Of a stretch of DNA of 64,000 bases, positions 33,857-42,838 are shown piece by piece. Positions within the stretch are counted from its first letter, which is position 1. Each line of letters opens with the position of its first letter. The stretch comes from Tagaea sp965279565 (GTDB lineage: Bacteria; Pseudomonadota; Alphaproteobacteria; CACIAM-22H2). The notes beneath the pieces were generated by a model. It was not told where the DNA came from, made no database searches, and was given only the letters and a program-made list of their open reading frames with translations. The translations under genes and the position numbers were made by a program. The DNA is taken from contig OZ257249.1 of assembly GCA_965279565.1 (NCBI GenBank), positions 682,001 through 746,000 on the forward strand, given 5' to 3'.

Positions 33857-34888
33857 TCAGCTCCGCGGGACGTTCATGTGCCCGCGGACGAACGAAAGAT
33901 CGACGATGTCCTTGCCGTTGACGTCGCGGCCGACGAGGCCGGCTTGCTGCCAGAAGGCGATCTGGTTGTAGATGTCGCCCACGTCGAGGCGGCCCTGCGC
34001 GTCGACGAACGGCAGCCCGATCGAGACGAGCTCGGGGGCCTGCTGCACGGCGCGCGCGACCACGCCGATCGTCTCGGCGAAGCGCGTGCCCCGCACCTCG
34101 TTGCCGGCCGCGTCGCGCTGGTTGAAGGCGGCGTTGAAGTCGGCCGCACCGCGCAGGTAGCCGCGCACGAAACGCTCGACCAGGTCGCGCTTTTCGCCGA
34201 TCGCGCGCGGACTTGTGAAGAGCGCGCCGAGCTGCCAGGGCGTCTCGTCGCCCGCCCAGGCGAGGATTTTGCCGGCATTGTCGGCGACGAGCGCGCGGGC
34301 CAGCGTGACCGGCGCGAGCACGGCGTCGACCTGCCCGCCCTTGAAGGCCGCCTGCATGTTCGGCAGCGTCTGGAGGGGTACGAGCGTGACGCTCGAAAGA
34401 TCGAACCCGTACTTCTTCGCGAGCAGGCCGAGCGAGTAGTGGAACGTCGACCCCGTCGTCGTGATGCCGACGCGCTTGCCGGCGAAATCCTTGACCGAGC
34501 GGAACCCCTTCTCGATCGCCGCGTTCGTCGCCATGTAGGCGACGAGCGGGAAGCCCTTCTCCTCGCGGCTCTGCGCCGCGACGATCTTGAGCGCACCCTT
34601 GCCCGCGAGATTGAAGAACGCGGCCGTCAGGCCGGTCACGCCGAAATCCGCATCGCCCGACGTGACCGCGACGGGCACCTGCTGGGCGGCGGTGAAGTAT
34701 TTGAGATCGACGTCGAGGCCGGCTTCGCGCCAGTAGCCGCGCTCGGCCGCGATGAAGACCGGGCCGGAGGACGACAGGCGCAGCACGCCGACGGACGTCT
34801 TCGTCAGGTTCTGCGCGCGCGCGAGCGAAGGTGCGGCGAGGCCGGCGACGGCCCCGGCAAGGGCGGCGCGGCGCGTAAGGCGGATCAT
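33857..34888 (-). CDS. ABC importer solute-binding protein (NMT1/SsuA type)
   Basis: 343 residues. The N-terminus MIRLTRRAALAGAVAGLAAPSLARA is a Tat-like signal. The mature part has FIAAERGYWREAGLDVDL, SGDADFGVTG and GKRVGITTTGSTFHYSLGLL, the pattern of SsuA/TauA/NMT1 proteins. It captures a small organic anion in the periplasm. Unlike the other binding-protein genes here, no hairpin separates it from its transporter genes; the ATPase GTG follows directly. Confidence 0.9.
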   Translation of the reverse strand: MIRLTRRAALAGAVAGLAAPSLARAQNLTKTSVGVLRLSSSGPVFIAAERGYWREAGLDVDLKYFTAAQQVPVAVTSGDADFGVTGLTAAFFNLAGKGALKIVAAQSREEKGFPLVAYMATNAAIEKGFRSVKDFAGKRVGITTTGSTFHYSLGLLAKKYGFDLSSVTLVPLQTLPNMQAAFKGGQVDAVLAPVTLARALVADNAGKILAWAGDETPWQLGALFTSPRAIGEKRDLVERFVRGYLRGAADFNAAFNQRDAAGNEVRGTRFAETIGVVARAVQQAPELVSIGLPFVDAQGRLDVGDIYNQIAFWQQAGLVGRDVNGKDIVDLSFVRGHMNVPRS

Positions 34889-34997
34889 GGCGGCGTTCCT
34901 CGTGGACGATGGAAGGGCGGCGCCTTGCGGCACCTTGGGAATTGTGGGTGTATATGAGCGGGAGAGCGGACGGCTGTCAAAGGGAGCGGATCGCACG

Positions 34998-35942
34998 ATG
35001 GCAGGACCGACGCAGGCCGCCCGGCGCGTGGTTTCGCTGCTTCCCTCCGCCACCGAGATCGTCGCGGCACTGGGTGCGGCGGGCGAACTCGTCGCGCGCA
35101 GCCACGAATGCGATTTCCCCGCCTCGATCGGCGACCTGCCCGCGGTATCGGCCCCCCGGATCGATCCCGCGCGTCCGTCGGCAGCGATCGAAGCCGACGT
35201 GCGCGCCCGCCTCGAAGCCGCGCTTTCGATCTACAGCGTCGATGCGGCCGCCCTGCGCGACGCGCGGCCCGACCTGATCGTCACGCAGACACTGTGCGAT
35301 GTCTGCGCGGTCAGTCCGGCGGAGGTGGAAGCCGCCCTTGCCGAATGGACGGGTGCGCGCCCGCGCATCCTGGCGCTTGCCCCCGCCACGCTCGCCGACG
35401 TGCTCGGCGACATCGGACGCGTGGCCGCCGCACTCGGCCGCGCCGAGGCGGGTGCTTCGCTCGCGGCACAGATGCGCGCCCAGATGGACGAGATCGCGGC
35501 GCGCTGTGCGGGTGCGAACGCGCGTCCAAGTGTCGCCACAATCGAATGGCTCGATCCGCCGATGGCAGGCGGAAACTGGATGCCCGAACTGGTCGCGATG
35601 GCGGGCGGCGAGAACCTGTTCGGGACCGCCGGCGCGCACTCGCCGTGGCTCGATCCCGAAGCGCTCGCCGCCGCGGCACCCGACATCGTGCTCGTCGTGC
35701 CGTGCGGCTTCGCCATCGCGCGCACGCGCGCGGAACTGGCGGCGGTCGCCGGAAAACCGTGGTGGTGTGCGCTGCAAGGGCGCATCTTCATCGCCGACGG
35801 CAACCGCTATTTCAACCGGCCGGGTCCGCGCCTCGTCGAATCGCTGGAAATCCTCGCCGAAATCCTGCATCCGGAAATCTGCGACTACGGCCATCGCGAC
35901 GACGGCTACGTCGCCTGGGAACAAGCGGACGGAAAACGATGA
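34998..35942 (+). CDS. BtuF-like cobalamin/corrinoid-binding protein without signal peptide
   Basis: 314 residues of the type III periplasmic-binding fold. RVVSLLPSATEIVAALGAAGELVARSHECDFP opens the protein and IEWLDPPMAGGNWMPELVAMAGG is typical of the cobalamin-binding branch. The N-terminus shows no hydrophobic signal, so the protein appears cytoplasmic. Such proteins are widely annotated as cobalamin-binding but lack demonstrated function. A GGGAGCGG precedes the ATG at 34998. It overlaps the MscS gene (ATGA). It lies ~20 kb from the cob locus and has no transporter genes beside it. Confidence 0.82.
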   Translation: MAGPTQAARRVVSLLPSATEIVAALGAAGELVARSHECDFPASIGDLPAVSAPRIDPARPSAAIEADVRARLEAALSIYSVDAAALRDARPDLIVTQTLCDVCAVSPAEVEAALAEWTGARPRILALAPATLADVLGDIGRVAAALGRAEAGASLAAQMRAQMDEIAARCAGANARPSVATIEWLDPPMAGGNWMPELVAMAGGENLFGTAGAHSPWLDPEALAAAAPDIVLVVPCGFAIARTRAELAAVAGKPWWCALQGRIFIADGNRYFNRPGPRLVESLEILAEILHPEICDYGHRDDGYVAWEQADGKR

Positions 35943-38077
35943 AATATCTGCGCATCCTCCTTCTCCTCACGTCCTTCGTCGCCGCCGCACCGGCAACGGC
36001 GCAGGACACCGGCACGCCGGACGAGATCGAGAAGCTGATCCAGACCATCGAGAACGAAGCGAGCCGCACGGAACTTCTCGACCAGCTCAAGGCGCTGGTC
36101 CGCCTGCGCCGTTCGGGCGAAGTGCCCGTCATCGCCGAGGAGTCCGACAAGCCGGCCGAGCAGATCGCACGCGTCGCCAACACGTTCGCCGAGCAGCTTT
36201 CCGACCAGATCGAGGAAGTGACGAAGGCCGTGCTGCAGGCCGCCGCCTTCGTGGCCGACGCGCCGAAATTCCTGTCGTGGTTCGACAGCCAGATCGGCAA
36301 CCAGCAGAATCGCGACCGGCTGGTGGAGATTCTCTGGAAGCTTGTCGCGGTCCTCGCGGCGGGCTGGGTCGCGGAGTGGATCGCGCAGAAGGCCCTGGAT
36401 CCGCTGCGCCGGCGGCTGGAAGCACGCGCCGTCGAACCCGGCTGGAAGCGGATGTTTCCGATCGCGGCCGACGCGCTGGTCGGCGTGCTGCCGATCGCCA
36501 TCTTCGCCGCGATCGCGATCGGCACGCTCGGCCTCACCCAGCCCTCGCGCACGGCGAGCCTGGTCGCGATCTCGTTCGTCAACGCCAACGTCCTGGCGCG
36601 CGCCGTGGCGCTCGCGGCGAACACCGCATTCGCGCCGCGACATCCGGGCCGGCGGCTTTTGCCGCTCGACGACGAGACGTCGGTCTACATCTTCCTGTGG
36701 ATCCGGCGCGTGACGAACATCGCCGTCTACTGGTATTTCGCCGCCGAAGCCGCACTGCTGATCGGCATGCCCGGCCCGGCGCACAATTTCATCGTCAAGC
36801 TGCTGGGCGTCGTGGTCGCGATGATGTTCGTCGCGGTCGTCCTGCAGAACCGCCAGCCTGTCGCCGACGCGCTGATCCGTTCCTCGCGCGGCGAAGGCTG
36901 GATCGCGCGCGGTCGCGCGGGCTTTCTCGGGCCGGGTCTCGCCAAGTACTGGCATGTCGCCGCCCTTGCCTACGTCATCGTAGCGCTGTTCGCTTGGCTG
37001 ATCCGTCCGGACGGCTTCGCCTTCATCGTGCAGGCGAGTGTGCTGACGCTCGTCATCGCCGGCATCGCGCGCGCCGCCGTCCTGCTCGCCGGCTACGGCA
37101 TCGATCGCGCTTTCGTCATAGCACCCGAGTTCCGCGAGCGGTTCCCCGCACTCGAACAGCGCGCCAACCGCTATGTCAGCGCCGGCCGGCGGCTGATCGT
37201 CGTCGCGATCAGCGGCCTCGCCCTGCTCGCGATCATGCAGGCATGGGGAATTCGCACGCTCGAGTATGCGGCGACACCGCAGGGCCAGCGCGTCGCGGGC
37301 GGCCTGTTCGCGATCTCCTTCGCCGTGATCATGTCGCTCGCGATCTGGGAGTTCGCGAATGCCGGTCTCGAACGCTATCTGACGCGCAAGGGCGAGAACG
37401 AGGCGCCGACCGAGCGCACTTCGGCGCGCGTGCGCACGCTGCTGCCGCTGATGCAGAGGGCGCTCTTCCTGATACTCGTCGTGTTCGTCCTGCTCGTCAC
37501 GCTCAACGAGATCGGCGTCAACGTCACACCGCTGCTGGCCGGTGCGGGCGTGCTCGGTCTTGCCGTCGGCCTCGGCGCGCAGAACATGGTGCGCGACCTC
37601 ATCACCGGCGTGTCGATGATCATGGAGGACGTGCTCGCGGTCGGCGACGTGGTGCAGCTCGGCGACAAGGCGGGCACGGTCGAGGCGCTCGGCCTGCGCG
37701 CGATCAAGCTGCGCTCGGCCGACGGCACGCTCCACACAATCCCGTTCGGCACGCTGACGATCATCTCGAACCAGACGAAGGATTTCGCCTACGCCACGTT
37801 CGAGGCCGCCGTCGGCTACGCCGCCGATCCGGCCGCCGCCGCGCGTGCGATGCGCGGCGCGTTCGACGCCATCGTCGCCGATCCCGAGATCGCGGCACTG
37901 GTGATCGGCGACTACGAGGATCAGGGCCTCGCGCCCTACTCCGACATCGGCCAGACGCTGAAGGCCCGCGTCAAGACCCTGCCCGGCAAGCAGTGGCGCG
38001 TGCGCCGCGCGTTCGACGAACGCATCCGGCGCGATTTCGCTGCCGTCGGCCTGAAGCTCGCCTGGGACAAGGGCTAG
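35939..38077 (+). CDS. Large MscS-family mechanosensitive channel
   Basis: 712 residues. A signal peptide (residues 1-22, ending ATAQ) is followed by a ~100-residue periplasmic region rich in charged helices, then around ten membrane helices. The pore helix and vestibule lie at ~525-600: LLAGAGVLGLAVGLGAQNMVRDLITG and VGDVVQLGDKAGTVEALGLR. It should open on hypo-osmotic stress. The ATG overlaps the stop of the BtuF-like gene, a pairing without obvious logic. Its stop shares a CTAG with the convergent PAS gene. Confidence 0.9.
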   Translation: MKYLRILLLLTSFVAAAPATAQDTGTPDEIEKLIQTIENEASRTELLDQLKALVRLRRSGEVPVIAEESDKPAEQIARVANTFAEQLSDQIEEVTKAVLQAAAFVADAPKFLSWFDSQIGNQQNRDRLVEILWKLVAVLAAGWVAEWIAQKALDPLRRRLEARAVEPGWKRMFPIAADALVGVLPIAIFAAIAIGTLGLTQPSRTASLVAISFVNANVLARAVALAANTAFAPRHPGRRLLPLDDETSVYIFLWIRRVTNIAVYWYFAAEAALLIGMPGPAHNFIVKLLGVVVAMMFVAVVLQNRQPVADALIRSSRGEGWIARGRAGFLGPGLAKYWHVAALAYVIVALFAWLIRPDGFAFIVQASVLTLVIAGIARAAVLLAGYGIDRAFVIAPEFRERFPALEQRANRYVSAGRRLIVVAISGLALLAIMQAWGIRTLEYAATPQGQRVAGGLFAISFAVIMSLAIWEFANAGLERYLTRKGENEAPTERTSARVRTLLPLMQRALFLILVVFVLLVTLNEIGVNVTPLLAGAGVLGLAVGLGAQNMVRDLITGVSMIMEDVLAVGDVVQLGDKAGTVEALGLRAIKLRSADGTLHTIPFGTLTIISNQTKDFAYATFEAAVGYAADPAAAARAMRGAFDAIVADPEIAALVIGDYEDQGLAPYSDIGQTLKARVKTLPGKQWRVRRAFDERIRRDFAAVGLKLAWDKG

Positions 38078-38586
38078 CCGGCGGGCGAATCGCCGATCGG
38101 CAGGCTGCAGACGATGAAACGCGTCGCGCGGCCGGATTCCGCCGGATCGACCGGCAGGATCAGCCGGTGCCAGTGGCCGACCGAATCGAGCGGCGACGCA
38201 TGCCGCGTGGCGAACGGCATCGGGTGCTTGATCGCGAGCTGGTAGACGCTGAGGAAGACCTTCGAGATCGGCGTGGGCAGGTCGCTCGTGCGGTCGCCCG
38301 TCACGTTGCGCCCGAAGGCCGCGGCCACCGCGCGCCCGCAATGGACGTAGCGCAGATCGCCGTCGGGGAGCACGTCGAGTTCCATCAGGTTCGCCGACAG
38401 ATCCTCGATCAGGTCCGCCCCGAGATCGCCGCGGCGCGGCACGCGTCCGCCCTTGAAGCTGGCCTTGCGCCATGTCTTCAGCGCGTAGCGCTCGCGCGCG
38501 TCGATCAGGTCGTCCTCCAGCGGACTCGAGATGACCCGCATGGGCCTGTCGAGACCGTCGACATGGATGTCGAAGATCCGGCGCAT
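38074..38586 (-). CDS. PAS-domain (PAS_5-like) protein
   Basis: 170 residues. LPDGDLRYVHCGRAVAAAFGRNVTGDRTSDLP and the later GHWHRLILPVDPAESGRATRFIVCSL match the short PAS_5 proteins common in Rhodospirillales, which have no effector domain. It probably senses a small molecule or redox state and talks to a partner protein. It is encoded 2 nt behind the GAF-PAS gene, so the two probably act together. Ligand unknown. Confidence 0.72.
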   Translation of the reverse strand: MRRIFDIHVDGLDRPMRVISSPLEDDLIDARERYALKTWRKASFKGGRVPRRGDLGADLIEDLSANLMELDVLPDGDLRYVHCGRAVAAAFGRNVTGDRTSDLPTPISKVFLSVYQLAIKHPMPFATRHASPLDSVGHWHRLILPVDPAESGRATRFIVCSLPIGDSPAG

Positions 38587-38588
38587 GA

Positions 38589-39413
38589 TCAGGACCCCGC
38601 TTTCGCCGGCGAACCGACGAAGGAGAACCCGCCGGGACCGAGATGGACGTCGAACGCCAGCGGCATGGCACCTGCCTCGATGCGCCCGACGCGCGTACCG
38701 GCGGCGACCATCGCCCCAGGCGACCAGATTTCCTCGGGAAACCCCAGCGCCGCATTGATCGACTTTCCGATCGGATCGCCGGATGCGCACAGCAGCGAGA
38801 AGGCGGCGTTGCAGGATTCGATCCGGCCGGCACGATCCGCGAAGGCCATCGGCACACTGAACGCGTGCCAGAGGGCCGAATGCCGGTCGATCGCCACGCG
38901 GCCGCGGGCGATCTCGGCACGCGCGGTGCGCAGCTCGATCGCGTCGAGGACGAGTCCGCCCAGCAGTTGCATCTTCCGACGGCCTGCCGCGTCGAACTCT
39001 TCGCGCGCGACAGGCGACAGCGCGCACAGCGTGCCGATCCGGTGGCCGCTCGGCAGGCGCAGCGGAAAGCCCGCATAGAAGCGGATGTGCGGATCGCCGG
39101 CCACGAGCGGGTTGTCGTGGAAGCGCGGATCGAACGACGCGTCGGGCACCACGAACACGTCGTCCTCGTGGATCGCGTGCGCGCAGAACGACACCGAGCG
39201 CGACGTTTCGCACACGCCCACCCCGGCTGCCGCCTTGAACCACTGGCGGTCGGAATCGACGAGCGAGACAAGCGCCATCGGCACGTCGAGCAACAGGCGC
39301 GTGAGTTCGACGATCTCGTCAAACGCCTTGTCGGCGGGGCTGTCGAGCAGACCGAGCGCGCGCAGGGCGGCGATGCGATTCGCTTCGTCGCGCGGGACGG
39401 CAGGTTCGATCAT
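38589..39413 (-). CDS. GAF-PAS sensor protein without output domain
   Basis: 274 residues. The N-terminal GAF domain (~20-165) has AFDEIVELTRLLLDVPMALVSLVDSDRQWFKA and SFCAHAI, a common bacterial GAF variant. Residues ~175-265 resemble a PAS domain (SVPMAFADRAGRIESCNAAF). No kinase, cyclase or DNA-binding domain follows. The PAS-only gene comes directly after. A signalling function is inferred from domains only. Confidence 0.8.
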   Translation of the reverse strand: MIEPAVPRDEANRIAALRALGLLDSPADKAFDEIVELTRLLLDVPMALVSLVDSDRQWFKAAAGVGVCETSRSVSFCAHAIHEDDVFVVPDASFDPRFHDNPLVAGDPHIRFYAGFPLRLPSGHRIGTLCALSPVAREEFDAAGRRKMQLLGGLVLDAIELRTARAEIARGRVAIDRHSALWHAFSVPMAFADRAGRIESCNAAFSLLCASGDPIGKSINAALGFPEEIWSPGAMVAAGTRVGRIEAGAMPLAFDVHLGPGGFSFVGSPAKAGS

Positions 39414-39496
39414 TCGTCGGCTCCGGCGCTGGGGGGCTGCTGCCGATTACGCTAGCATGATGGGGGAAACTCGCGCCATGCGAGCATCGCGGCGCC

Positions 39497-40024
39497 TCAT
39501 TTTTTCTCGGCTTCCGTTTTCAAATTCGCGAGGCCGGCCTCGAAATCCTTTCCGATCATCTTGTCCATGTCGAGGACGAGACCCATCAGCTTGGTGACGA
39601 GTTTGGCCGGGCCCGACATCGCCCACGTGACCTCGACCTGCCCACCGGAAGGCACGATCGCGAATTCGGCGATGTTGTGTCCCTCGAACGGGCGAAGGAA
39701 ATCGAGCTGGATGACGATCTTCGTGGGCGCATCGTCGAGGATCTCCATCCGGCCGGCGCCGACTTGGTTGTTGCCGTCCCACGAATAGACCGCACCCTTC
39801 CCTTTCGTCGTGGCGCCGAGCGTGCGCTTCATCGCCGGATCGCGGTGCTCGTAGGGCGACCAGCGGGGCCATTGCGTGAAATCCGCGATCAGCGCGTGGA
39901 CGGCCTGCGGCGGTGCCACGATGTGGATCGAACGCGCGACACGGAAATGGTCGGGGCGCGTGACGACGTAAGCGACGAGCGAAACCGCAACGATTGCGAA
40001 GACGATCAGGGCTGATTTGAGCAT
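39497..40024 (-). CDS. SRPBCC (START-like) family protein with N-terminal anchor
   Basis: 175 residues. Residues 1-~22 form one membrane helix (LKSALIVFAIVAVSLVAYVV). The rest is a polyketide-cyclase/START-like domain: SIHIVAPPQAVHALIADFTQWPRWSPYEHRDPAM is the usual opening. Such proteins bind hydrophobic ligands; no specific substrate is known. It stands alone between the GAF-PAS gene and recX. Confidence 0.83.
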   Translation of the reverse strand: MLKSALIVFAIVAVSLVAYVVTRPDHFRVARSIHIVAPPQAVHALIADFTQWPRWSPYEHRDPAMKRTLGATTKGKGAVYSWDGNNQVGAGRMEILDDAPTKIVIQLDFLRPFEGHNIAEFAIVPSGGQVEVTWAMSGPAKLVTKLMGLVLDMDKMIGKDFEAGLANLKTEAEKK

Positions 40025-40064
40025 GGGATCTTCCCTATCTGAAGGTGCGGGATCGGCAAGGAGA

Positions 40065-40610
40065 TCAGTCTTCGGCCAGATCGTCTGGAGCGGCGGCGTC
40101 GACGACCCGGCGCGCGAGTTCGCCGGAAAATCCGGCCCGCGCCATCGCGGCAAGGTGCTTCATGCGCGCGGCCGCACGGCGGGCCGGATCGGCGAAAGGG
40201 CCGAGCCGCTTGCGCCGGGCGAAGATCAAGGCGGCCTTGAGGTCGTTCTCGCCGGCCTCGTCGAGGCTGCCGAGCGCATGCTCGATATCCTCGCCTTCGA
40301 CGCCGGCGACCTTCAGGCGCTGCGCGATGCGCCCGCGCGGCAGGCCGCGACGCGCAAGACTTGCGGCACGGCCTTCGGCGAAGCGCGAATCGTCGAGCAG
40401 CTTCCTGTCGACGAGCTTCGCGACGACGGCGTCGACATCCGCCGCCCCCTGCACGCGGTCGGCAAGCCCCTCGCGTGCCGCGCGCTCGACCTTGCGCATA
40501 AGCACCCGGCGCAGGCCTTCGGCCGAGGCGGCATAGCGCTCGAGATAGTGCAGCGCCGATTTTTCGAGGCGCTCGCGTGTGGGGGGCTTGGGCGGCTTGC
40601 GGGGCGGCAT
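40065..40610 (-). CDS. recX: Regulatory protein RecX
   Basis: 181 residues. A basic, proline-rich N-terminus is followed by three-helix RecX repeats (ALHYLERYAASAEGLRRVLMRKV; KLLDDSRFAEGRAASLARRGLPRGRIAQRL). RecX binds and restrains RecA filaments. recA is not adjacent. The ATG at 40610 begins a 69-nt divergent region shared with an ABC-2 permease gene. Confidence 0.87.
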   Translation of the reverse strand: MPPRKPPKPPTRERLEKSALHYLERYAASAEGLRRVLMRKVERAAREGLADRVQGAADVDAVVAKLVDRKLLDDSRFAEGRAASLARRGLPRGRIAQRLKVAGVEGEDIEHALGSLDEAGENDLKAALIFARRKRLGPFADPARRAAARMKHLAAMARAGFSGELARRVVDAAAPDDLAED

Positions 40611-40619
40611 GCAGCGCCT

Positions 40620-40643
40620 AATTGCCATGCCGAGGCGGCAATT
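40620..40643. repeat. Inverted repeat between recX and the ABC-2 permease gene
   Basis: Perfect 7-bp arms AATTGCC (40620-40626) and GGCAATT (40637-40643) with a 10-nt centre. It lies in the short divergent intergenic region, 9 nt from the recX start. This AT-containing palindrome stands out in GC-rich DNA and could be an operator for one or both genes. No binding protein can be named. Confidence 0.45.
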
Positions 40644-40679
40644 GCGAGGCCGGGGCGCGACCTCTATGGTGCGGCTCGC

Positions 40680-41495
40680 ATGAACGACCTCGCCCGCTCC
40701 CCCTCCCCGCCGCGCCGCTACGGCGCCGTCAACTGGCTCGGCCTCCACACGCTGGTGATGCGCGAGGTCCGCCGGTTCACCAAAGTGCATACGCAGACGA
40801 TCGCCGCCCCGGTCGTCACGACGCTGCTTTTCCTTGCCGTGTTCGTGCTGGCACTGGGCCCGGGTGCGGCGGCCGGCAGCGGTGGCGGGCTCACCTTCGC
40901 CGAGTTCCTCGCCCCCGGCCTGATCATGATGGCGATGACGCAGAACGCCTTCGCCAACACGTCGAGCTCGATCGTCATCGCCAAGGTCCAGGGCAACATC
41001 GTCGATTCGCTGATGCCGCCGCTTTCGCCGGGCGAACTCGTCGTCGGCTTCGCGGCCGGCGGCGTGGTGCGCGGCATCGTCGTGGGCGGCGTGACGGCCG
41101 CGTGCCTGGCACCTTTCGTGTCGCTGCACGTCCACAGCCTCGCGTGGATCGCCTTCAACGGCGTGATGGCCTCGATGCTGCTGTCGCTGATCGGCGTTGC
41201 CGGCGGCGTGTGGTCGGAGAAGTTCGACCACATCGCGGCCGTGACGAACTTCGTCGTCACGCCGCTCGCCTTCCTGTCGGGCACCTTCTATACGGTCGAC
41301 CGGCTGCCCGAGCCCTGGCACCTGATCGCGCTGATCAATCCGTTCTTCTACATGATCGACGGGTTCCGCTTCGGCTTCATCGGGCACGCCGACGCGCACC
41401 CGTGGATCGGGGCCGCGATCCTGCTGGTGGCCAACGCCGCACTCGGCGCGCTGTGCTACCGGATGTTCAAGACCGGCTACAAGCTGCGCGCCTGA
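40680..41495 (+). CDS. ABC-2 type transporter permease (orphan)
   Basis: 271 residues with six hydrophobic helices and the ABC-2 signature near the C-terminus (LPEPWHLIALINPFFYMIDGFRFGFIG). MREVRRFTKVHTQTIAAPVVTTLLF is the usual cytoplasmic entry helix. ABC-2 permeases export drugs, polysaccharides or lipids together with a separate ATPase. No ATPase gene lies beside it; the neighbours are recX and argD. Substrate unknown. Confidence 0.87.
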   Translation: MNDLARSPSPPRRYGAVNWLGLHTLVMREVRRFTKVHTQTIAAPVVTTLLFLAVFVLALGPGAAAGSGGGLTFAEFLAPGLIMMAMTQNAFANTSSSIVIAKVQGNIVDSLMPPLSPGELVVGFAAGGVVRGIVVGGVTAACLAPFVSLHVHSLAWIAFNGVMASMLLSLIGVAGGVWSEKFDHIAAVTNFVVTPLAFLSGTFYTVDRLPEPWHLIALINPFFYMIDGFRFGFIGHADAHPWIGAAILLVANAALGALCYRMFKTGYKLRA

Positions 41496-41540
41496 TTCGG
41501 CGTTAAGCATCTGTAAGAAAAGCGCGATTCCCCCCTGTAT

Positions 41541-41569
41541 TTGACATTTCCGGAACCGCCCCGGATACT
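41541..41569 (+). promoter_or_regulatory. Probable sigma70-type promoter of argD-argF-hslO
   Basis: A consensus -35 box TTGACA (41541-41546) and a -10-like GATACT (41564-41569) are separated by exactly 17 nt. They lie in the 126-nt gap between the ABC-2 permease gene and argD, leaving a leader of about 45 nt. The match is strong for a GC-rich genome. I see no ARG-box-like palindrome. Confidence 0.6.
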
Positions 41570-41621
41570 GGTCGTTTCCCGGACCGTCAGCCTGACGGGC
41601 CCGCAAGAGGGAGTTGTTGCC

Positions 41622-42827
41622 GTGTCGACTGCATTTCCCGCCGTGATGCCGACCTATGCGCGCGCCGAAGTGGGCTTCGAGCGCGGCGAAGGCCCGTATC
41701 TGTGGGGAACCGACGGCCGACGTTACCTCGACTTCGCCTGCGGCATCGCCGTGACCGGTCTCGGCCACGCGCACCCGCATCTGGTGAAGGAAGTGACCGC
41801 CCAGATGAACAAGGTCTGGCACACGTCCAACATCTTCCCGATCGCCCAGCAGCAGAAGCTGGCCGAGCGGCTGGTCGCGTCGACCTTCGCCGACACGGTG
41901 TTCTTCGGCAACTCGGGTGCCGAAGCCAACGAGTGCGGCATCAAGCTCGTGCGCAAATTCCACGCGCATCACGGCCACCCCGAGCGCTACCGCATCATCA
42001 CGTTCGAGGGCGCGTTCCACGGGCGCACGCTCGCCACGCTCGCCGCGGGCGGCCAGCAGAAATATCTCGAAGGTTTCGGGCCCAAGGCCGACGGCTTCGA
42101 CCAGGTCCCGTTCGGCGACCGCGAGGCGCTCGAGGCCGCGATCGGCCCCGAGACCGCCGGCATCATGATCGAACCGGTCCAGGGCGAGGGCGGCATCCGG
42201 CCCGTACCGGAAGCCGATCTCAAGTACCTGCGCGAACTTTGCGACAAGCACGGCCTGCTGCTGTTCTTCGACGAGATCCAGACCGGCATGGGCCGCTCGG
42301 GCAAACTCTTCGCCCACGAATGGTCCGGCGTGACGCCCGACGTGATGTCGGTCGCCAAGGCGCTGGGCAACGGCTTCCCGGTCGGCGCGTGCCTTGCCAC
42401 GGCGAAGGCCGCGGCCGGCATGACCGCCGGCACGCACGGCTCGACCTATGGCGGCAACCCGCTGGCGATGTCGGCCGGCAACGCCGTGCTCGACGTGATG
42501 CTCGCCCCCGGATTCTTCGAGCATGTCGAGCGGATCGGCGCGCACCTCAAGCAGCAGCTTGCCGGCCTTGTCCAGCGCAACCCCGACATGTTCGAGGAAG
42601 CGCGCGGTTCGGGCCTGCTGCTCGGCCTCAAGTGCAAGGTCCCCAACCAGGACATGATCGGTGCCGTGCGCAAGCAGGGCCTGCTGACGGCGGGTGCCGG
42701 CGACAACGTGATGCGCCTCCTGCCCCCGCTGATCGCCGAGGCCGCCCAGGTGGCCGAGGCGATCGAGAAGATCGACGCCGCCTGTGCCGACCTGCGCGCG
42801 CGCCAGCCCGCCCGCAAGGCGGGATGA
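41622..42827 (+). CDS. argD: Acetylornithine aminotransferase ArgD
   Basis: 401 residues from a GTG at 41622 that follows AAGAGGGAG. The frame continues upstream to 41541, but that region contains the promoter. Class III aminotransferase features are GIAVTGLGHAHP, FFGNSGAEANECGIKLVR, the PLP Asp in FFDEIQTGMGRSG and the PLP Lys in SVAKALGNGFPVGA. It forms N-acetylornithine in arginine synthesis. argF follows directly and argE lies 3 kb further on the other strand. Confidence 0.94.
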   Translation: MSTAFPAVMPTYARAEVGFERGEGPYLWGTDGRRYLDFACGIAVTGLGHAHPHLVKEVTAQMNKVWHTSNIFPIAQQQKLAERLVASTFADTVFFGNSGAEANECGIKLVRKFHAHHGHPERYRIITFEGAFHGRTLATLAAGGQQKYLEGFGPKADGFDQVPFGDREALEAAIGPETAGIMIEPVQGEGGIRPVPEADLKYLRELCDKHGLLLFFDEIQTGMGRSGKLFAHEWSGVTPDVMSVAKALGNGFPVGACLATAKAAAGMTAGTHGSTYGGNPLAMSAGNAVLDVMLAPGFFEHVERIGAHLKQQLAGLVQRNPDMFEEARGSGLLLGLKCKVPNQDMIGAVRKQGLLTAGAGDNVMRLLPPLIAEAAQVAEAIEKIDAACADLRARQPARKAG

Positions 42828-42838
42828 CGGAGACGACC

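Noticed and set aside
35299..39078. A 1259-codon plus-strand frame across the BtuF-like, MscS and PAS genes
   Set aside because: It is out of frame with the real genes and has the composition typical of GC shadow frames.
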